DNA of 44,050 bases from the NCBI GenBank assembly GCA_002083825.1, contig DAZV01000024.1, forward strand, positions 1 through 44,050, written 5' to 3'. Shown piece by piece: positions 34,520 through 42,720 of the stretch (positions within the stretch are counted from its first letter, which is position 1; each line of letters begins with the position of its first letter). Origin of the DNA: Candidatus Sericytochromatia bacterium S15B-MN24 CBMW_12. GTDB lineage: Bacteria > Cyanobacteriota > Sericytochromatia > S15B-MN24 > UBA4093. Position numbers and translations under genes: made by a program. Below the pieces are notes generated by a model. That model worked only from the letters and a program-made list of their open reading frames with translations, was not told the DNA's origin and made no database searches.

Positions 34520-36810
34520 TGACCGTCAACAAGGATTTCTTCCAGCCCGATCGCGACTTCAACTACGACTTTCAGTCAGCCGGCAAGCCGGAGGTCGGGT
34601 GGCAGGCGGCATCTCAACTGCCTGAGGCCCTGGTGCCGACGCATTGCGCCTTCTGCGGCGTGCAGTGCGGGATGTACCTGCGGGTGAGCGACGGCCGCGT
34701 GACGGGAGTGGAGCCCCGGGACTATCCGCATAACCAGGGGAAACTCTGCCCCAAGGGAGTGGTGGCCTACCAGCAGGTCCATCACCCGGAGCGCTTGACC
34801 ACGCCGCTCATCCGTCGGGGAGGCAAGGGGGGGCGTCTGGAGCCGGCGACCTGGGACGAGGCCTACGAGGCGATCGTCCGGGCCTGGCATGACATCCAGG
34901 CCAAGCATGGCAAGGATGCGGTAGCCATCTACTCGGGCTCGTCGATGACCAACGAGAAGTGCTACCTGATGGGCAAGTTCGCCCGGGTGGCACTGCAAAC
35001 CCGGCATATCGACTACAACGGCAGGCTTTGCATGTCCTCGGCGGCTTACGGCTACGCCAAGGCCTTCGGCCTGGATCGCTGCCCCCTGCCGATGACGGAT
35101 ATCCCCCATGCCAAGTGCATTCTGGTGGTCGGGTCCAACGTGGCGGAATGCTTCCCGATCCTCATGCACTGGATCTGGCAGGCGCGTGACAACGGGGCCA
35201 AGCTGATCGTCCTCGATCCGCGCGAGACGCCGATCGCGCGCACGGCGGATCTCTGGCTTCCGGTGAAACCCGGCACCGACATCGCCGTGCTCAACGCGAT
35301 CATGCGCCAGCTCATTCTCGATGATCGGGTCGACGAAGCCTTCATTCGCGACCGCACGAACGGCTGGGAAGCGACCAAGGCCATGGTCGAGCCGTTCACT
35401 CCCGAGGAGGCCGAGCGGCTCAGCGGGGTTCCCGCCGAGCGGATCCTGGCGGCTGCGCGGCTATACGGCCAGGCCGATCCGTCGCTCATCATGCACGCGC
35501 GAGGCATCGAGCACAGCACCCACGGCGTGAACAACGTGCTGGCGTGCATCAACCTGGCCCTGGCCCGCGGCCAGGTCGGAAAGCTGGGCGGCGGCAGCAT
35601 GACGATCACCGGGCAGGGCAACGGACAGGGGGGGCGCGAAGTCGGCCAGAAGGCCAATCAGCTTCCCGGCTACCGCCACATCACGCTTCCGGAAGATCGC
35701 GCGTACGTGGCCAAGGTCTGGGGAATCCCGGTGGACGAGCTTCCGTGGGAAGGGGCGGCGGCGACCGAGATGGTTCGCCTCATGGCCGAGGGCGAGATCA
35801 AGAGCTGCCTGGTGGCCTGCTCCAACCTCATGGTCTCGCTGCCGGACAACGCGGTGGTCCAGCGGGCGCTGGCGAACCTCGATCCGCTGGTGGTGGTCGA
35901 CTTCTTCATGTCCGAGACCGCCGAGCTCGCCGACATCGTTCTGCCCGGATCCGTCTGGTGCGAGGACGAGGGGACCACGACCAACCTCGAGGGCCGGGTG
36001 GTCAAGATCAACCGTGCGGCGGATCCGCCGGGAGCGGCGAAGCGGGACTGGGAGATCCTCTGCGATCTGGCGAAGCGGCTGGGACGGCCTCACGGCTTCG
36101 GCTTCCGCTCGGTTAGCGAGATCTGGGACGAGTTGCGGCTGGCCTCCAAGGGTGGCGTCTCCGATTACTACGGCATCACCTGGGAGAAAATCGATCGCCA
36201 GGGCGGGGTCTTCTGGCCGTGTCCCACCGAGGATCATCCCGGCACCCCTCGACTGTTCACGGAGCGCTTCGCGCATCCGGACGGACGGGCGAAATTCTTT
36301 GCCATCCCGTTCGCGCCGGCGGCCGAGGAGCCGGGCGGGGACTATCCCTTCCGGCTCACCTCGGGGCGGGTCGTCTACCATTACCTGAGCGGGACTCAGA
36401 CCCGGCGTCTGGGCTTCCTCAACAGCCAGGCTCCCGAGCCCTGGGTCGAAATACACCCCCAGGCGGCCGGCCCGCTGGGCATCCAGTCCGAGGACATGGT
36501 GCGCGTCCGAACGCCGCGCGGCAGCATGGAGCTCAAAGCGCTGGTCACCCCGACGATCCGCCCCGACACGTTGTTCATCCCCTTTCACTACGGCCATGCC
36601 CAGGCGGTCAATCAGCTCACCAATCCTGCCGTGGAGCCGAGCGTCAAGATCCCGGAGTACAAGGCCTGCGCGGCGACGGTCGAGCGAGTGGACTCGGCCC
36701 CTCGGGCGCTGAATCTGGGACCGCAGGCGAACCTGACGGCCCAGAGCTCCCCGGAAATGTTTCCCTACGCCTCCGGCGAAGAGCAGGCGGAAGAAGGGAA
36801 GATGTATTAG
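34519..36810 (+). CDS. Cytoplasmic nitrate-reductase-type molybdopterin oxidoreductase (NasC/NarB-like)
   Basis: 763 residues with no export signal. The [4Fe-4S] site is CAFCGVQC plus KLCPKG (Cys43, 46, 50, 77), and Cys171 in NGRLCMSSAAYGY is the probable molybdenum ligand. The diagnostic GQGNGQGGREVGQKANQLPG (residues near 368-387) is that of assimilatory NasC/NarB nitrate reductases. These usually take electrons from ferredoxin or flavodoxin. Here the gene is fused into an operon with a membrane cytochrome b-like protein, a DmsB-type ferredoxin and a Rieske protein, and no nitrite reductase is adjacent, so a respiratory role is inferred. A chemically similar substrate is not excluded. Confidence 0.88.
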   Translation: MTVNKDFFQPDRDFNYDFQSAGKPEVGWQAASQLPEALVPTHCAFCGVQCGMYLRVSDGRVTGVEPRDYPHNQGKLCPKGVVAYQQVHHPERLTTPLIRRGGKGGRLEPATWDEAYEAIVRAWHDIQAKHGKDAVAIYSGSSMTNEKCYLMGKFARVALQTRHIDYNGRLCMSSAAYGYAKAFGLDRCPLPMTDIPHAKCILVVGSNVAECFPILMHWIWQARDNGAKLIVLDPRETPIARTADLWLPVKPGTDIAVLNAIMRQLILDDRVDEAFIRDRTNGWEATKAMVEPFTPEEAERLSGVPAERILAAARLYGQADPSLIMHARGIEHSTHGVNNVLACINLALARGQVGKLGGGSMTITGQGNGQGGREVGQKANQLPGYRHITLPEDRAYVAKVWGIPVDELPWEGAAATEMVRLMAEGEIKSCLVACSNLMVSLPDNAVVQRALANLDPLVVVDFFMSETAELADIVLPGSVWCEDEGTTTNLEGRVVKINRAADPPGAAKRDWEILCDLAKRLGRPHGFGFRSVSEIWDELRLASKGGVSDYYGITWEKIDRQGGVFWPCPTEDHPGTPRLFTERFAHPDGRAKFFAIPFAPAAEEPGGDYPFRLTSGRVVYHYLSGTQTRRLGFLNSQAPEPWVEIHPQAAGPLGIQSEDMVRVRTPRGSMELKALVTPTIRPDTLFIPFHYGHAQAVNQLTNPAVEPSVKIPEYKACAATVERVDSAPRALNLGPQANLTAQSSPEMFPYASGEEQAEEGKMY

Positions 36811-36819
36811 GAGGAGCGG

Positions 36820-37440
36820 ATGACCCTCAAGACGATGTTCATGGATCCGTCACGCTGCATCGGCTGCCGCGCATGCGAGGCGGCCTGCCGGGAATGCGAC
36901 TCCCACAAGGGCGAGAGCATGGTCATGGTGGACTTCATCGAGCGGACCGCCAGCGTGGCGACCCAGCCGACGGTCTGTATGCACTGCGAGGATCCCGTGG
37001 CTCCGTGCGCGCAGGTCTGCCCGGTCATGGCCATCCTGATCACCCCGGAGGGCGTGGTCCAGCAAGCGGAGCCCTCCCGCTGCATCGCCTGCCGGAACTG
37101 CGTCTACGCCTGCCCCTTCGGGGTGCCCAAGATGGACCTCGAGGCGAAGCTGATGAAGAAGTGCAACCTCTGCTACGACCGGACCTCTCAAGGTCTCCAG
37201 CCCTGGTGCGCGCAGGCCTGCCCGACCCAGGCCATCTGGTACGGCACCTACGAGGAGTTCGTCACCAGGCGCAACGGCCGCGCGGTCAACCAGACGGTCT
37301 TCGGGGACCAGACGATCCAGACGCGGGTCTACCACGTCTTGCCCGAGGAGGCGGATAAGCTCGATGTCGTGTCGCTGCTCGCCGAGTCTGCCAGCGAACT
37401 CGGTCGACCGGCGGCGGAGAAGGAGCCGTGGGTGCTATGA
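36820..37440 (+). CDS. Four-cluster ferredoxin subunit (NrfC/DmsB/NarH-like)
   Basis: 206 residues, no signal peptide. Four cysteine groups are arranged as in DmsB/NrfC: CIGCRACEAACRECD, CMHCEDPVAPCAQVCP, CIACRNCVYACP and CNLCYDRTSQGLQPWCAQACP. All could bind [4Fe-4S]. AGGAG precedes the ATG, nine bases after the reductase stop. It most likely wires the molybdoenzyme to the membrane subunit. The last four bases overlap the Rieske gene (ATGA). Confidence 0.92.
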   Translation: MTLKTMFMDPSRCIGCRACEAACRECDSHKGESMVMVDFIERTASVATQPTVCMHCEDPVAPCAQVCPVMAILITPEGVVQQAEPSRCIACRNCVYACPFGVPKMDLEAKLMKKCNLCYDRTSQGLQPWCAQACPTQAIWYGTYEEFVTRRNGRAVNQTVFGDQTIQTRVYHVLPEEADKLDVVSLLAESASELGRPAAEKEPWVL

Positions 37441-37976
37441 GCGAAAATACCCCGGGAATGTCCCCGCAACCGGGTCCCGTCGGCCCCGATCGCCCCCCGT
37501 TCGAACGGTGGCGCACGTCGTTCCCGTTCCACTGGGACGCGGACGAGCTGGTTTCGCGCCGGGAGCTGCTCTACTTCACCGTCTACGCCTCGGCCACCAT
37601 GTTCAGCGCGACCTTCCTGCTGGCGGTGCTCGGTTGGCTCCGAAAGCCGGCGCATGGGGAGGTTCTGGCGATCGCCCGCATCGGCGACGTTCCCGAAGGG
37701 GGAGCGCATTACTTCGACTACCCGGGGCCGGATCAGCAAGCCGTCCTGCTTCACTTGCCCGGCGGACGCTTCGTGGCGTACAGCCTGCGCTGCACCCACC
37801 TTTCCTGCGCCGTCTACTTCAAGGACGAAAGCCAGGAGCTGATTTGCCCATGCCATCACGGCGTCTTCCAGGTCGAGACGGGGGATCCCGTGGCGGGCCC
37901 TCCGCGCCGGAGACTGGAACAAATTGCCCTGCGTCAGGAGGGCGACGTGCTCTACGCCGTCGCGATCGCGCCGTGA
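37437..37976 (+). CDS. Rieske [2Fe-2S] protein with Tat-like N-terminal anchor
   Basis: 179 residues from ATG 37437. VSRRELLYFTVYASATMF (residues 39-56) is a twin-arginine motif leading into a membrane helix, the standard anchor of bc1/b6f Rieske proteins, and puts the cluster outside. Ligands are Cys119 and His121 (RCTHLSC) and Cys137 and His140 (CPCHHG); Cys124 and Cys139 would form the stabilising disulphide of high-potential Rieske centres. The usual CPCHGS is CPCHHG here. No bc1-type cytochrome b gene is nearby apart from the protein at 33392. Confidence 0.92.
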   Translation: MSENTPGMSPQPGPVGPDRPPFERWRTSFPFHWDADELVSRRELLYFTVYASATMFSATFLLAVLGWLRKPAHGEVLAIARIGDVPEGGAHYFDYPGPDQQAVLLHLPGGRFVAYSLRCTHLSCAVYFKDESQELICPCHHGVFQVETGDPVAGPPRRRLEQIALRQEGDVLYAVAIAP

Positions 37977-38299
37977 GCCGCCCGGAAGGGCCTCCCCCGC
38001 CGTGGGCCCGCGGCAAGCGAGAGCAGGCACCCCCCTTGCCCGGCCAGCAGGCGCTGGTAACGGCGGGGATGGTCATGGGCTTCGTGCTGCTCGGAGCGCA
38101 GCTTTGGCTGCTCACCGTGGCGCTGGACCTCTACCTCGCGGGCCGCGCGCAGAACATCTGGATCCTGGCGCTGGTATCGGGGGCGATCGCCGCCGGCGGC
38201 CTCTGGATCGTTTTCCTCTTGAACCTGAGGCCCCGGGTGCAGCGCCTGACCACCGACGAATCGGGCCGCCATGTCCGCCGCTTCGAGGATCATCCCTGA
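37973..38299 (+). CDS. Small two-helix membrane protein of the Nas-type operon
   Basis: 108 residues from GTG 37973, overlapping the Rieske gene by four bases. A proline-rich cytoplasmic start (residues 1-28) is followed by two hydrophobic helices (about 29-52 and 60-82) and a basic tail. There are no cysteines or recognisable cofactor ligands. It is the last gene of the operon and faces narK. It may be a small scaffold subunit; I recognise no family. Confidence 0.7.
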   Translation: MSRPEGPPPPWARGKREQAPPLPGQQALVTAGMVMGFVLLGAQLWLLTVALDLYLAGRAQNIWILALVSGAIAAGGLWIVFLLNLRPRVQRLTTDESGRHVRRFEDHP

Positions 38300-38357
38300 A
38301 GCCGCCAGTCGCTCGGGCGTACCCGTTCGGCGCATGCTCGTTCGGGTCCCCCTCGGT

Positions 38358-39539
38358 CTAGGCTTCCCCTTTGCTTGTTCCGGTGGGCGTGACCTGGGAA
38401 GCCGTCACCATGAGGTAGAGCGCAAGCAGCCCACAGCCAAGGAGGAAGAGGGCCAGCGCCAAGAAGCCGAAGGCATAGCTGCCGGTGACGTCGACCAGGA
38501 TGCCGAGCACCAAGGGCGGAAAGAAACCGCCCAGCCCACCGAACGCTCCGACCAGGCCCGTCACGGTTCCCGTTTCCTGGGGGAAGTACTCGGGCACGAG
38601 CTTGAACACCGCCCCGTTGCCGAGTCCCAAAAGCAGCGCCAGCGACAAGGCTCCCCAGGTGAAGGTCCCGAAGCTATGGGGGATGAGCAACAGGGCGGAG
38701 ATGACTGCCAGCATGAAGGCGATCGTCAAGATGCGCGCCCCGCCGTAGCGATCCGAGAGCCAACCGCCGAGGGGCCTGGCGAGGGTGGCCGCCAGCACGA
38801 AGCCGGCCGTGCGAAACCCGGCGTCCGAGAGCGCGAGACCGTAGCGACTGGTGAGCAGGGTCGGCAGGTAAACCGCCATCGCGACGAAGCCGCCGAAGGT
38901 CACGAAGTAGAACAGACTGAAGAGCCAGGCCTTGGGTGAGCGCCCCAGCACCTCGATCATCTCGGCGAGGGATCGGGGCGCTCCGGGCCGCGCATCTCGG
39001 GCAGTCGCCAAGAAGACCAGCCCCCAAACCAAGCTGATGCCCCCGAAGATCCAGAACACCGGCTGCCAAGCGCCCAGCCAGGCCGCAAGCACGGGGGCGA
39101 AGAAGACGGCGAAGCTCTGCCCGATGTTCCCCGCTCCGAAGATGCCCAGCGCAGTGCCCTGCCTTTCGGGCGCGAACCACTTGCTGGTGAAGGCCACTCC
39201 CACGGAGAAACTGGATCCCGCAAGACCGAGCACGAAGCCCCAAGCCAGGATCACCGGGTAACTCTGACTCAGCGCGATCCCCGCAGCCGGGACCACCGAC
39301 GCCATCAGAATGGCGGCCATCACTCGGCGCCCGCCGAAGCGATCCGCCAGAACGCCCATGACCAGCCGGCCCATGGAACCGAGCAGCACCGGGATGGAGA
39401 CCATCAGCGCCACCTGGGTCTGGCTGAGGCCTAGTTCGTCCTTGAGGACCGGCGCGAGCGCACCGAGCAAACCCCAGACAGCGAAGCTGATCCCAAAGGA
39501 CGTCGTGGCGAGAAAGAGCTGCTTCTTGGGCTCATGCAC
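38358..39539 (-). CDS. narK: NarK-type nitrate/nitrite transporter (MFS)
   Basis: 393 residues from GTG 39539, chosen because AAAGGAG lies seven bases upstream and the protein then starts at a normal distance from helix 1; the ORF extends 42 codons further but into a terminator hairpin. Twelve helices; MFS loop GRLVMGVLADRFGGRR between helices 2 and 3, and nitrate-porter signatures GLAGSSFSVGVAF and the second-half GLVGAFGGLGGFFPP. NarK proteins import nitrate or exchange it for nitrite. Convergent with the Nas-type operon, it would feed nitrate to that cytoplasmic enzyme. Confidence 0.9.
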   Translation of the reverse strand: MHEPKKQLFLATTSFGISFAVWGLLGALAPVLKDELGLSQTQVALMVSIPVLLGSMGRLVMGVLADRFGGRRVMAAILMASVVPAAGIALSQSYPVILAWGFVLGLAGSSFSVGVAFTSKWFAPERQGTALGIFGAGNIGQSFAVFFAPVLAAWLGAWQPVFWIFGGISLVWGLVFLATARDARPGAPRSLAEMIEVLGRSPKAWLFSLFYFVTFGGFVAMAVYLPTLLTSRYGLALSDAGFRTAGFVLAATLARPLGGWLSDRYGGARILTIAFMLAVISALLLIPHSFGTFTWGALSLALLLGLGNGAVFKLVPEYFPQETGTVTGLVGAFGGLGGFFPPLVLGILVDVTGSYAFGFLALALFLLGCGLLALYLMVTASQVTPTGTSKGEA

Positions 39540-39589
39540 GGACCGCTCCTTTCCGGCTCGGTGGTACCTGGGGATGGCCCCATGAAAGC

Positions 39590-39638
39590 AAAAACGAAAC
39601 GATAGCGATGGCAACGCCTTGTTGCAATCACTATCGTT
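39590..39638 (-). terminator. Terminator/attenuator between the NMO-like gene and narK
   Basis: On the minus strand, 39638-39621 pairs with 39615-39598 over 18 positions with two mismatches and a 5-base loop, followed by TTCGTTTTT. It lies 48 bases after the NMO-like stop and 50 bases before the narK GTG. It probably ends the NMO-like transcript or attenuates read-through into narK. Confidence 0.75.
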
Positions 39639-39685
39639 CGGAATGTCCGAGAGGTCAAGGATCAAGCCGGCCTGGATCGGTGTGC

Positions 39686-40957
39686 TCAGGCGAGCGCCGT
39701 CTCCGACCTGGTGCTCGGCAGGGCGATGCGGTGATCCTGGCTGAACTGATAGTCCCAGAAGACGTGCTCCGCGTCCGGAAGGTGGTAGCGACCGTCATCC
39801 TCCAGGCGGGTGGTCTCCTTGAGGCGGTACACGTAGTGGCCGCAGGTGTAGACCCGAAAGGCGTTCATGTGGGTACAGAGACAGACCTTGTCGATGACCG
39901 GCAGTTTGCGGCCCGTCTCGGGATCGTCGGAGGTCGCGTAATAGGAGTCTAGGTACTTGCAGTGCCCCTCGGCATCCAGGATGAAGCCCAGGGTCTCGCA
40001 ATTCGGGCGGATATTCGATCCGATTGCCGGTGAGGACTTCAGCATTCGCATGGGGTAACCGGTGGGGGACTGGGTGTTGACCTCGACGTCCGCGAGCCCG
40101 GCGCCGAGGTAAATCTGCTTCACGTTGTCCGGCAAGCCGCACTCCTTGGTGACGGTGAAGCGGGTGGCCACCTGGACGGCCGCGGCACCGCGTTCGAGGA
40201 AATTGACGGCATCGGTGCCGGTGAAGATGCCGCCGGCGGGAATGACGGGGATGGAAAGCCCCTCCTTGGCGAGCAAGTCCATGACTTCCCGGACGATGGT
40301 CATCAGGTCTGCCTGCTGCCAGTCGTCGGTGCCGAAGCCTAGGTGGCCGCCCGCCAGGGGACCTTCCACCACGACGTAGTCCGGCATGCGTTCGACGCGC
40401 CTGGCGCGGCGCAGGAAGAGCGCGAGGGCGCGAGCCGAAGAGACGATGATGCCCAGTTGCGCGTCCCTGAAGCGAGGATTTTCCGCGATCAGCTCGAGCG
40501 AACCGAGGTGAAGGCCCGCGCTGAGGGTGATGCCATCGATCCCTCCGTCGAGGGCGGCATCGAGGCGAACCTTCAAGGTCTCGCGAGGGGCGCTCATCGT
40601 CAATTTCTCCATGACGTTGACGAAGACCGCACCGGGACCGCGCTTGCTCTCCATGGTCTTGGAGACGTGAAGCATGGTGGCCTCGCGAAGCTCGCCCAGG
40701 TCGAAGGGGACGTCGCGCTGGTTGGTATCATTGAGCGGCCCCCGGTTGCGCAGGGTCCGGGATTTGAGATAGCCCGTTCGGTAGAGCCGATCGGTCACCG
40801 ACATGGACAGGGCGTCCGAAATATGGCCGATGCCGCCCAGGCGCGCGGCCTCGAGCGCCAGGCGGGAGGTCGAGATGTCGACCCCCATCCCCCCGACCAT
40901 GAGCGGAATATATTGCTTGCCACCGAGGTCGAGGCGAAAATCGTCAACGCAAGTCAT
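39686..40957 (-). CDS. Nitronate-monooxygenase-like FMN protein with Cys/His-rich C-terminal extension
   Basis: 423 residues from ATG 40957, chosen because GGAG lies six bases upstream. A TIM-barrel NMO/2-nitropropane dioxygenase core shows PLMVGGMGVDIS, the histidine-containing GPLAGGHLGFG, IPAGGIFTG and the FMN phosphate segment GAAAVQVATRF. FabK/PfaD-type enoyl reductases share this fold. The last roughly 110 residues exceed the normal family length and hold Cys320, His332-Cys333 and a CLCTH...CGH cluster (Cys359, Cys361, His363, Cys372, His374), which could bind a metal. Its neighbour narK suggests a link to nitrogen oxyanions or nitro compounds, but the substrate is unknown. Confidence 0.78.
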   Translation of the reverse strand: MTCVDDFRLDLGGKQYIPLMVGGMGVDISTSRLALEAARLGGIGHISDALSMSVTDRLYRTGYLKSRTLRNRGPLNDTNQRDVPFDLGELREATMLHVSKTMESKRGPGAVFVNVMEKLTMSAPRETLKVRLDAALDGGIDGITLSAGLHLGSLELIAENPRFRDAQLGIIVSSARALALFLRRARRVERMPDYVVVEGPLAGGHLGFGTDDWQQADLMTIVREVMDLLAKEGLSIPVIPAGGIFTGTDAVNFLERGAAAVQVATRFTVTKECGLPDNVKQIYLGAGLADVEVNTQSPTGYPMRMLKSSPAIGSNIRPNCETLGFILDAEGHCKYLDSYYATSDDPETGRKLPVIDKVCLCTHMNAFRVYTCGHYVYRLKETTRLEDDGRYHLPDAEHVFWDYQFSQDHRIALPSTRSETALA

Positions 40958-41244
40958 GGGCATCTCCGTATCAAACAGGTACGCATCCCATCCTACCGGG
41001 CATGCGTCATGAGGAACGCCGAGTCCCGTCATGAAACCGTCATGGTTCCATCCTGTTTCGATCGGTCTTTCTCCTCGGGCTTCGATCGGCCTGTGCGAAT
41101 CGTGAGGACCTGCCGGAGCGGCCTGGCGAGGCGTGAATAATCAGCAAATCCATATCCAGAACCGCCTGGTTGGCGGTATCATGACGAAACGGCCGGCGCG
41201 ATCGGACACGGCTGGCAAATTGGCAAGCGGAAGGGCAGAGCGCG

Positions 41245-42618
41245 ATGGATTTACTTCAGAAACTCTTTTTCCACGTGGCCTCCGTGATAGGGGCCTTGCT
41301 GGCATTCCACTTGCTGGTCGGATTCGAAATCGGCATGAAGACCACCATCTTCCTGATCGCCCTGCTCGCCATCGACTTACTCGGTGACTGGTACACGGTC
41401 CACTCGACGCGCAAACAACTCTACGAGCTCACCGCCCGCCTCCAGGACATCGCCGAGGGGGATGGCGACTTGACGGCCCGCCTGAACGTTCAGAGCAACG
41501 ACGAGGCCGGTGTCGTCGCCCGCTGGTTCGACCACTTCGTCGTGAAGCTCGAGGCCATGGTCCAGACCCTGGTCCGGAGCGCCAGCGGAGTTACCCAAGC
41601 CAGCAAGGATCTGACCCGCATCATGGAGGGGTCGCTTCACTCGATGAAGGAAGTGGCCCAGGAGGTCGCCCAGGTTCGGAACGCAGTCGTGGCGAATGCC
41701 GATCACGTCCATAGCACCACGGCGGGAATCCAGCAGATCAGCGGGACCGCCCAGATAATTGCCGGCGTGGGCCAGGCGGCGGCGATGCTGAGCATGGACG
41801 CGCGGACCTCGGCCGAACAGGGACAAACCGCCGCGACCGATCTCATTCAATCGAGCCAGGATCTGGTCCTGGCCACCAACGAAGTCGCGGGCACGGTCGC
41901 GGAGCTCCAGCAGCTCTCCGGCAAGATCGAGGAAATCGTGCAGCTCATCTCGCGGTTCGCCGCCCAGACCAATCTATTGTCCCTGAATGCCGCCATTGAA
42001 GCCGCCCGGGCGGGAGAACAGGGGCGCGGCTTCGCGGTGGTCGCCGAGGAAGTTCGGAAGCTAGCCGATGGCAGCGCCAATGCCGCCGACGAAATCGGCA
42101 GCATCGTGGGCCTGATCCTTCACAAGACCAACGATGTCGTGAGAGCGATGGCCCACGCCCAGAGAAAAGTCGATGAAGGGTCGGCCAAGTCCGAATTGAT
42201 TCGTCAAGGAATCCAGGGAATCGCCATGAGGATCGAACAAGTCGGCGACAAGATCGAGGACATCGCAGCAGCGACGGAACAACAATCCGCCTCCATCCAG
42301 GAAATCGCCCGAACGATGGAGCGGATCAGCGAGAACTCGTTCAGCTCGGCGGAGAACGCCGGAAACATCGATGTTCAGGTACAGCGGCAACTCTCCAACC
42401 TGGATACGCTTCACAAAACCTCCCAGCACCTCGAACAGCTCGCGGATGATCTCGGCGGCGTCGCCGTTCAGTTCAAGGTTTCAGCCCCCCCCCCCGAGCC
42501 CCCCCATGAGCCCTCCTCTGAGTCAAAGGTACCCAGCGACGTCGCCCGATGGGAAGCCTCTGCGGCTCGCGGCGCGACCCTTCTGGTCTCCGGTGGAACC
42601 GTCCCCCCCAAACCCTGA
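41245..42618 (+). CDS. Methyl-accepting chemotaxis protein without a periplasmic ligand domain
   Basis: 457 residues. Two adjacent helices (about 8-30 and 33-48) are separated by only a few residues, so there is no external sensor. A HAMP-like segment follows (about 50-105, with [19 protein letters not shown]), then a long coiled-coil signalling domain with the kinase-control tip [20 protein letters not shown] (about 248-267) and [14 protein letters not shown]. The C-terminal 45 residues are proline-rich and contain an 11-C DNA tract. It may sense membrane or redox state, or rely on partners. No che genes are nearby. Confidence 0.92.
   Translation: MDLLQKLFFHVASVIGALLAFHLLVGFEIGMKTTIFLIALLAIDLLGDWYTVHSTRKQLYELTARLQDIAEGDGDLTARLNVQSNDEAGVVARWFDHFVVKLEAMVQTLVRSASGVTQASKDLTRIMEGSLHSMKEVAQEVAQVRNAVVANADHVHSTTAGIQQISGTAQIIAGVGQAAAMLSMDARTSAEQGQTAATDLIQSSQDLVLATNEVAGTVAELQQLSGKIEEIVQLISRFAAQTNLLSLNAAIEAARAGEQGRGFAVVAEEVRKLADGSANAADEIGSIVGLILHKTNDVVRAMAHAQRKVDEGSAKSELIRQGIQGIAMRIEQVGDKIEDIAAATEQQSASIQEIARTMERISENSFSSAENAGNIDVQVQRQLSNLDTLHKTSQHLEQLADDLGGVAVQFKVSAPPPEPPHEPSSESKVPSDVARWEASAARGATLLVSGGTVPPKP
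42485..42505 (+). repeat. Poly-C tracts (C11 and C7) inside the chemoreceptor 3' end
   Basis: Eleven C (42485-42495), GAG, then seven C (42499-42505) encode a Pro-rich tail start. Slippage by one base would replace the last roughly 45 residues but leave the signalling domain intact. Confidence 0.85.
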
Positions 42619-42668
42619 GCCGCTTGGTCCCGAGGCTCGCGGAAACAGGATCCAGAGACTCATTCAGC

Positions 42669-42710
42669 AAAAAAGAGGCCGGTAGGGTTTCCCCTACCGG
42701 CCTCTTTTTT
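42669..42710. terminator. Bidirectional Rho-independent terminator
   Basis: A perfect 19-bp stem (42669-42687 with 42692-42710) and 4-base loop, with A6 at one end and T6 at the other, so it works on both strands. It ends the chemoreceptor gene (stop at 42618) and the convergent lipoprotein gene (stop at 42721). Confidence 0.95.
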
Positions 42711-42720
42711 GCGGGTCGGT

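Noticed and set aside
33392..38299. Classical NarGHJI nitrate reductase
   Set aside because: The catalytic subunit is about 760 residues with NasC/NarB motifs, not a NarG of about 1200, and there is no NarJ chaperone.
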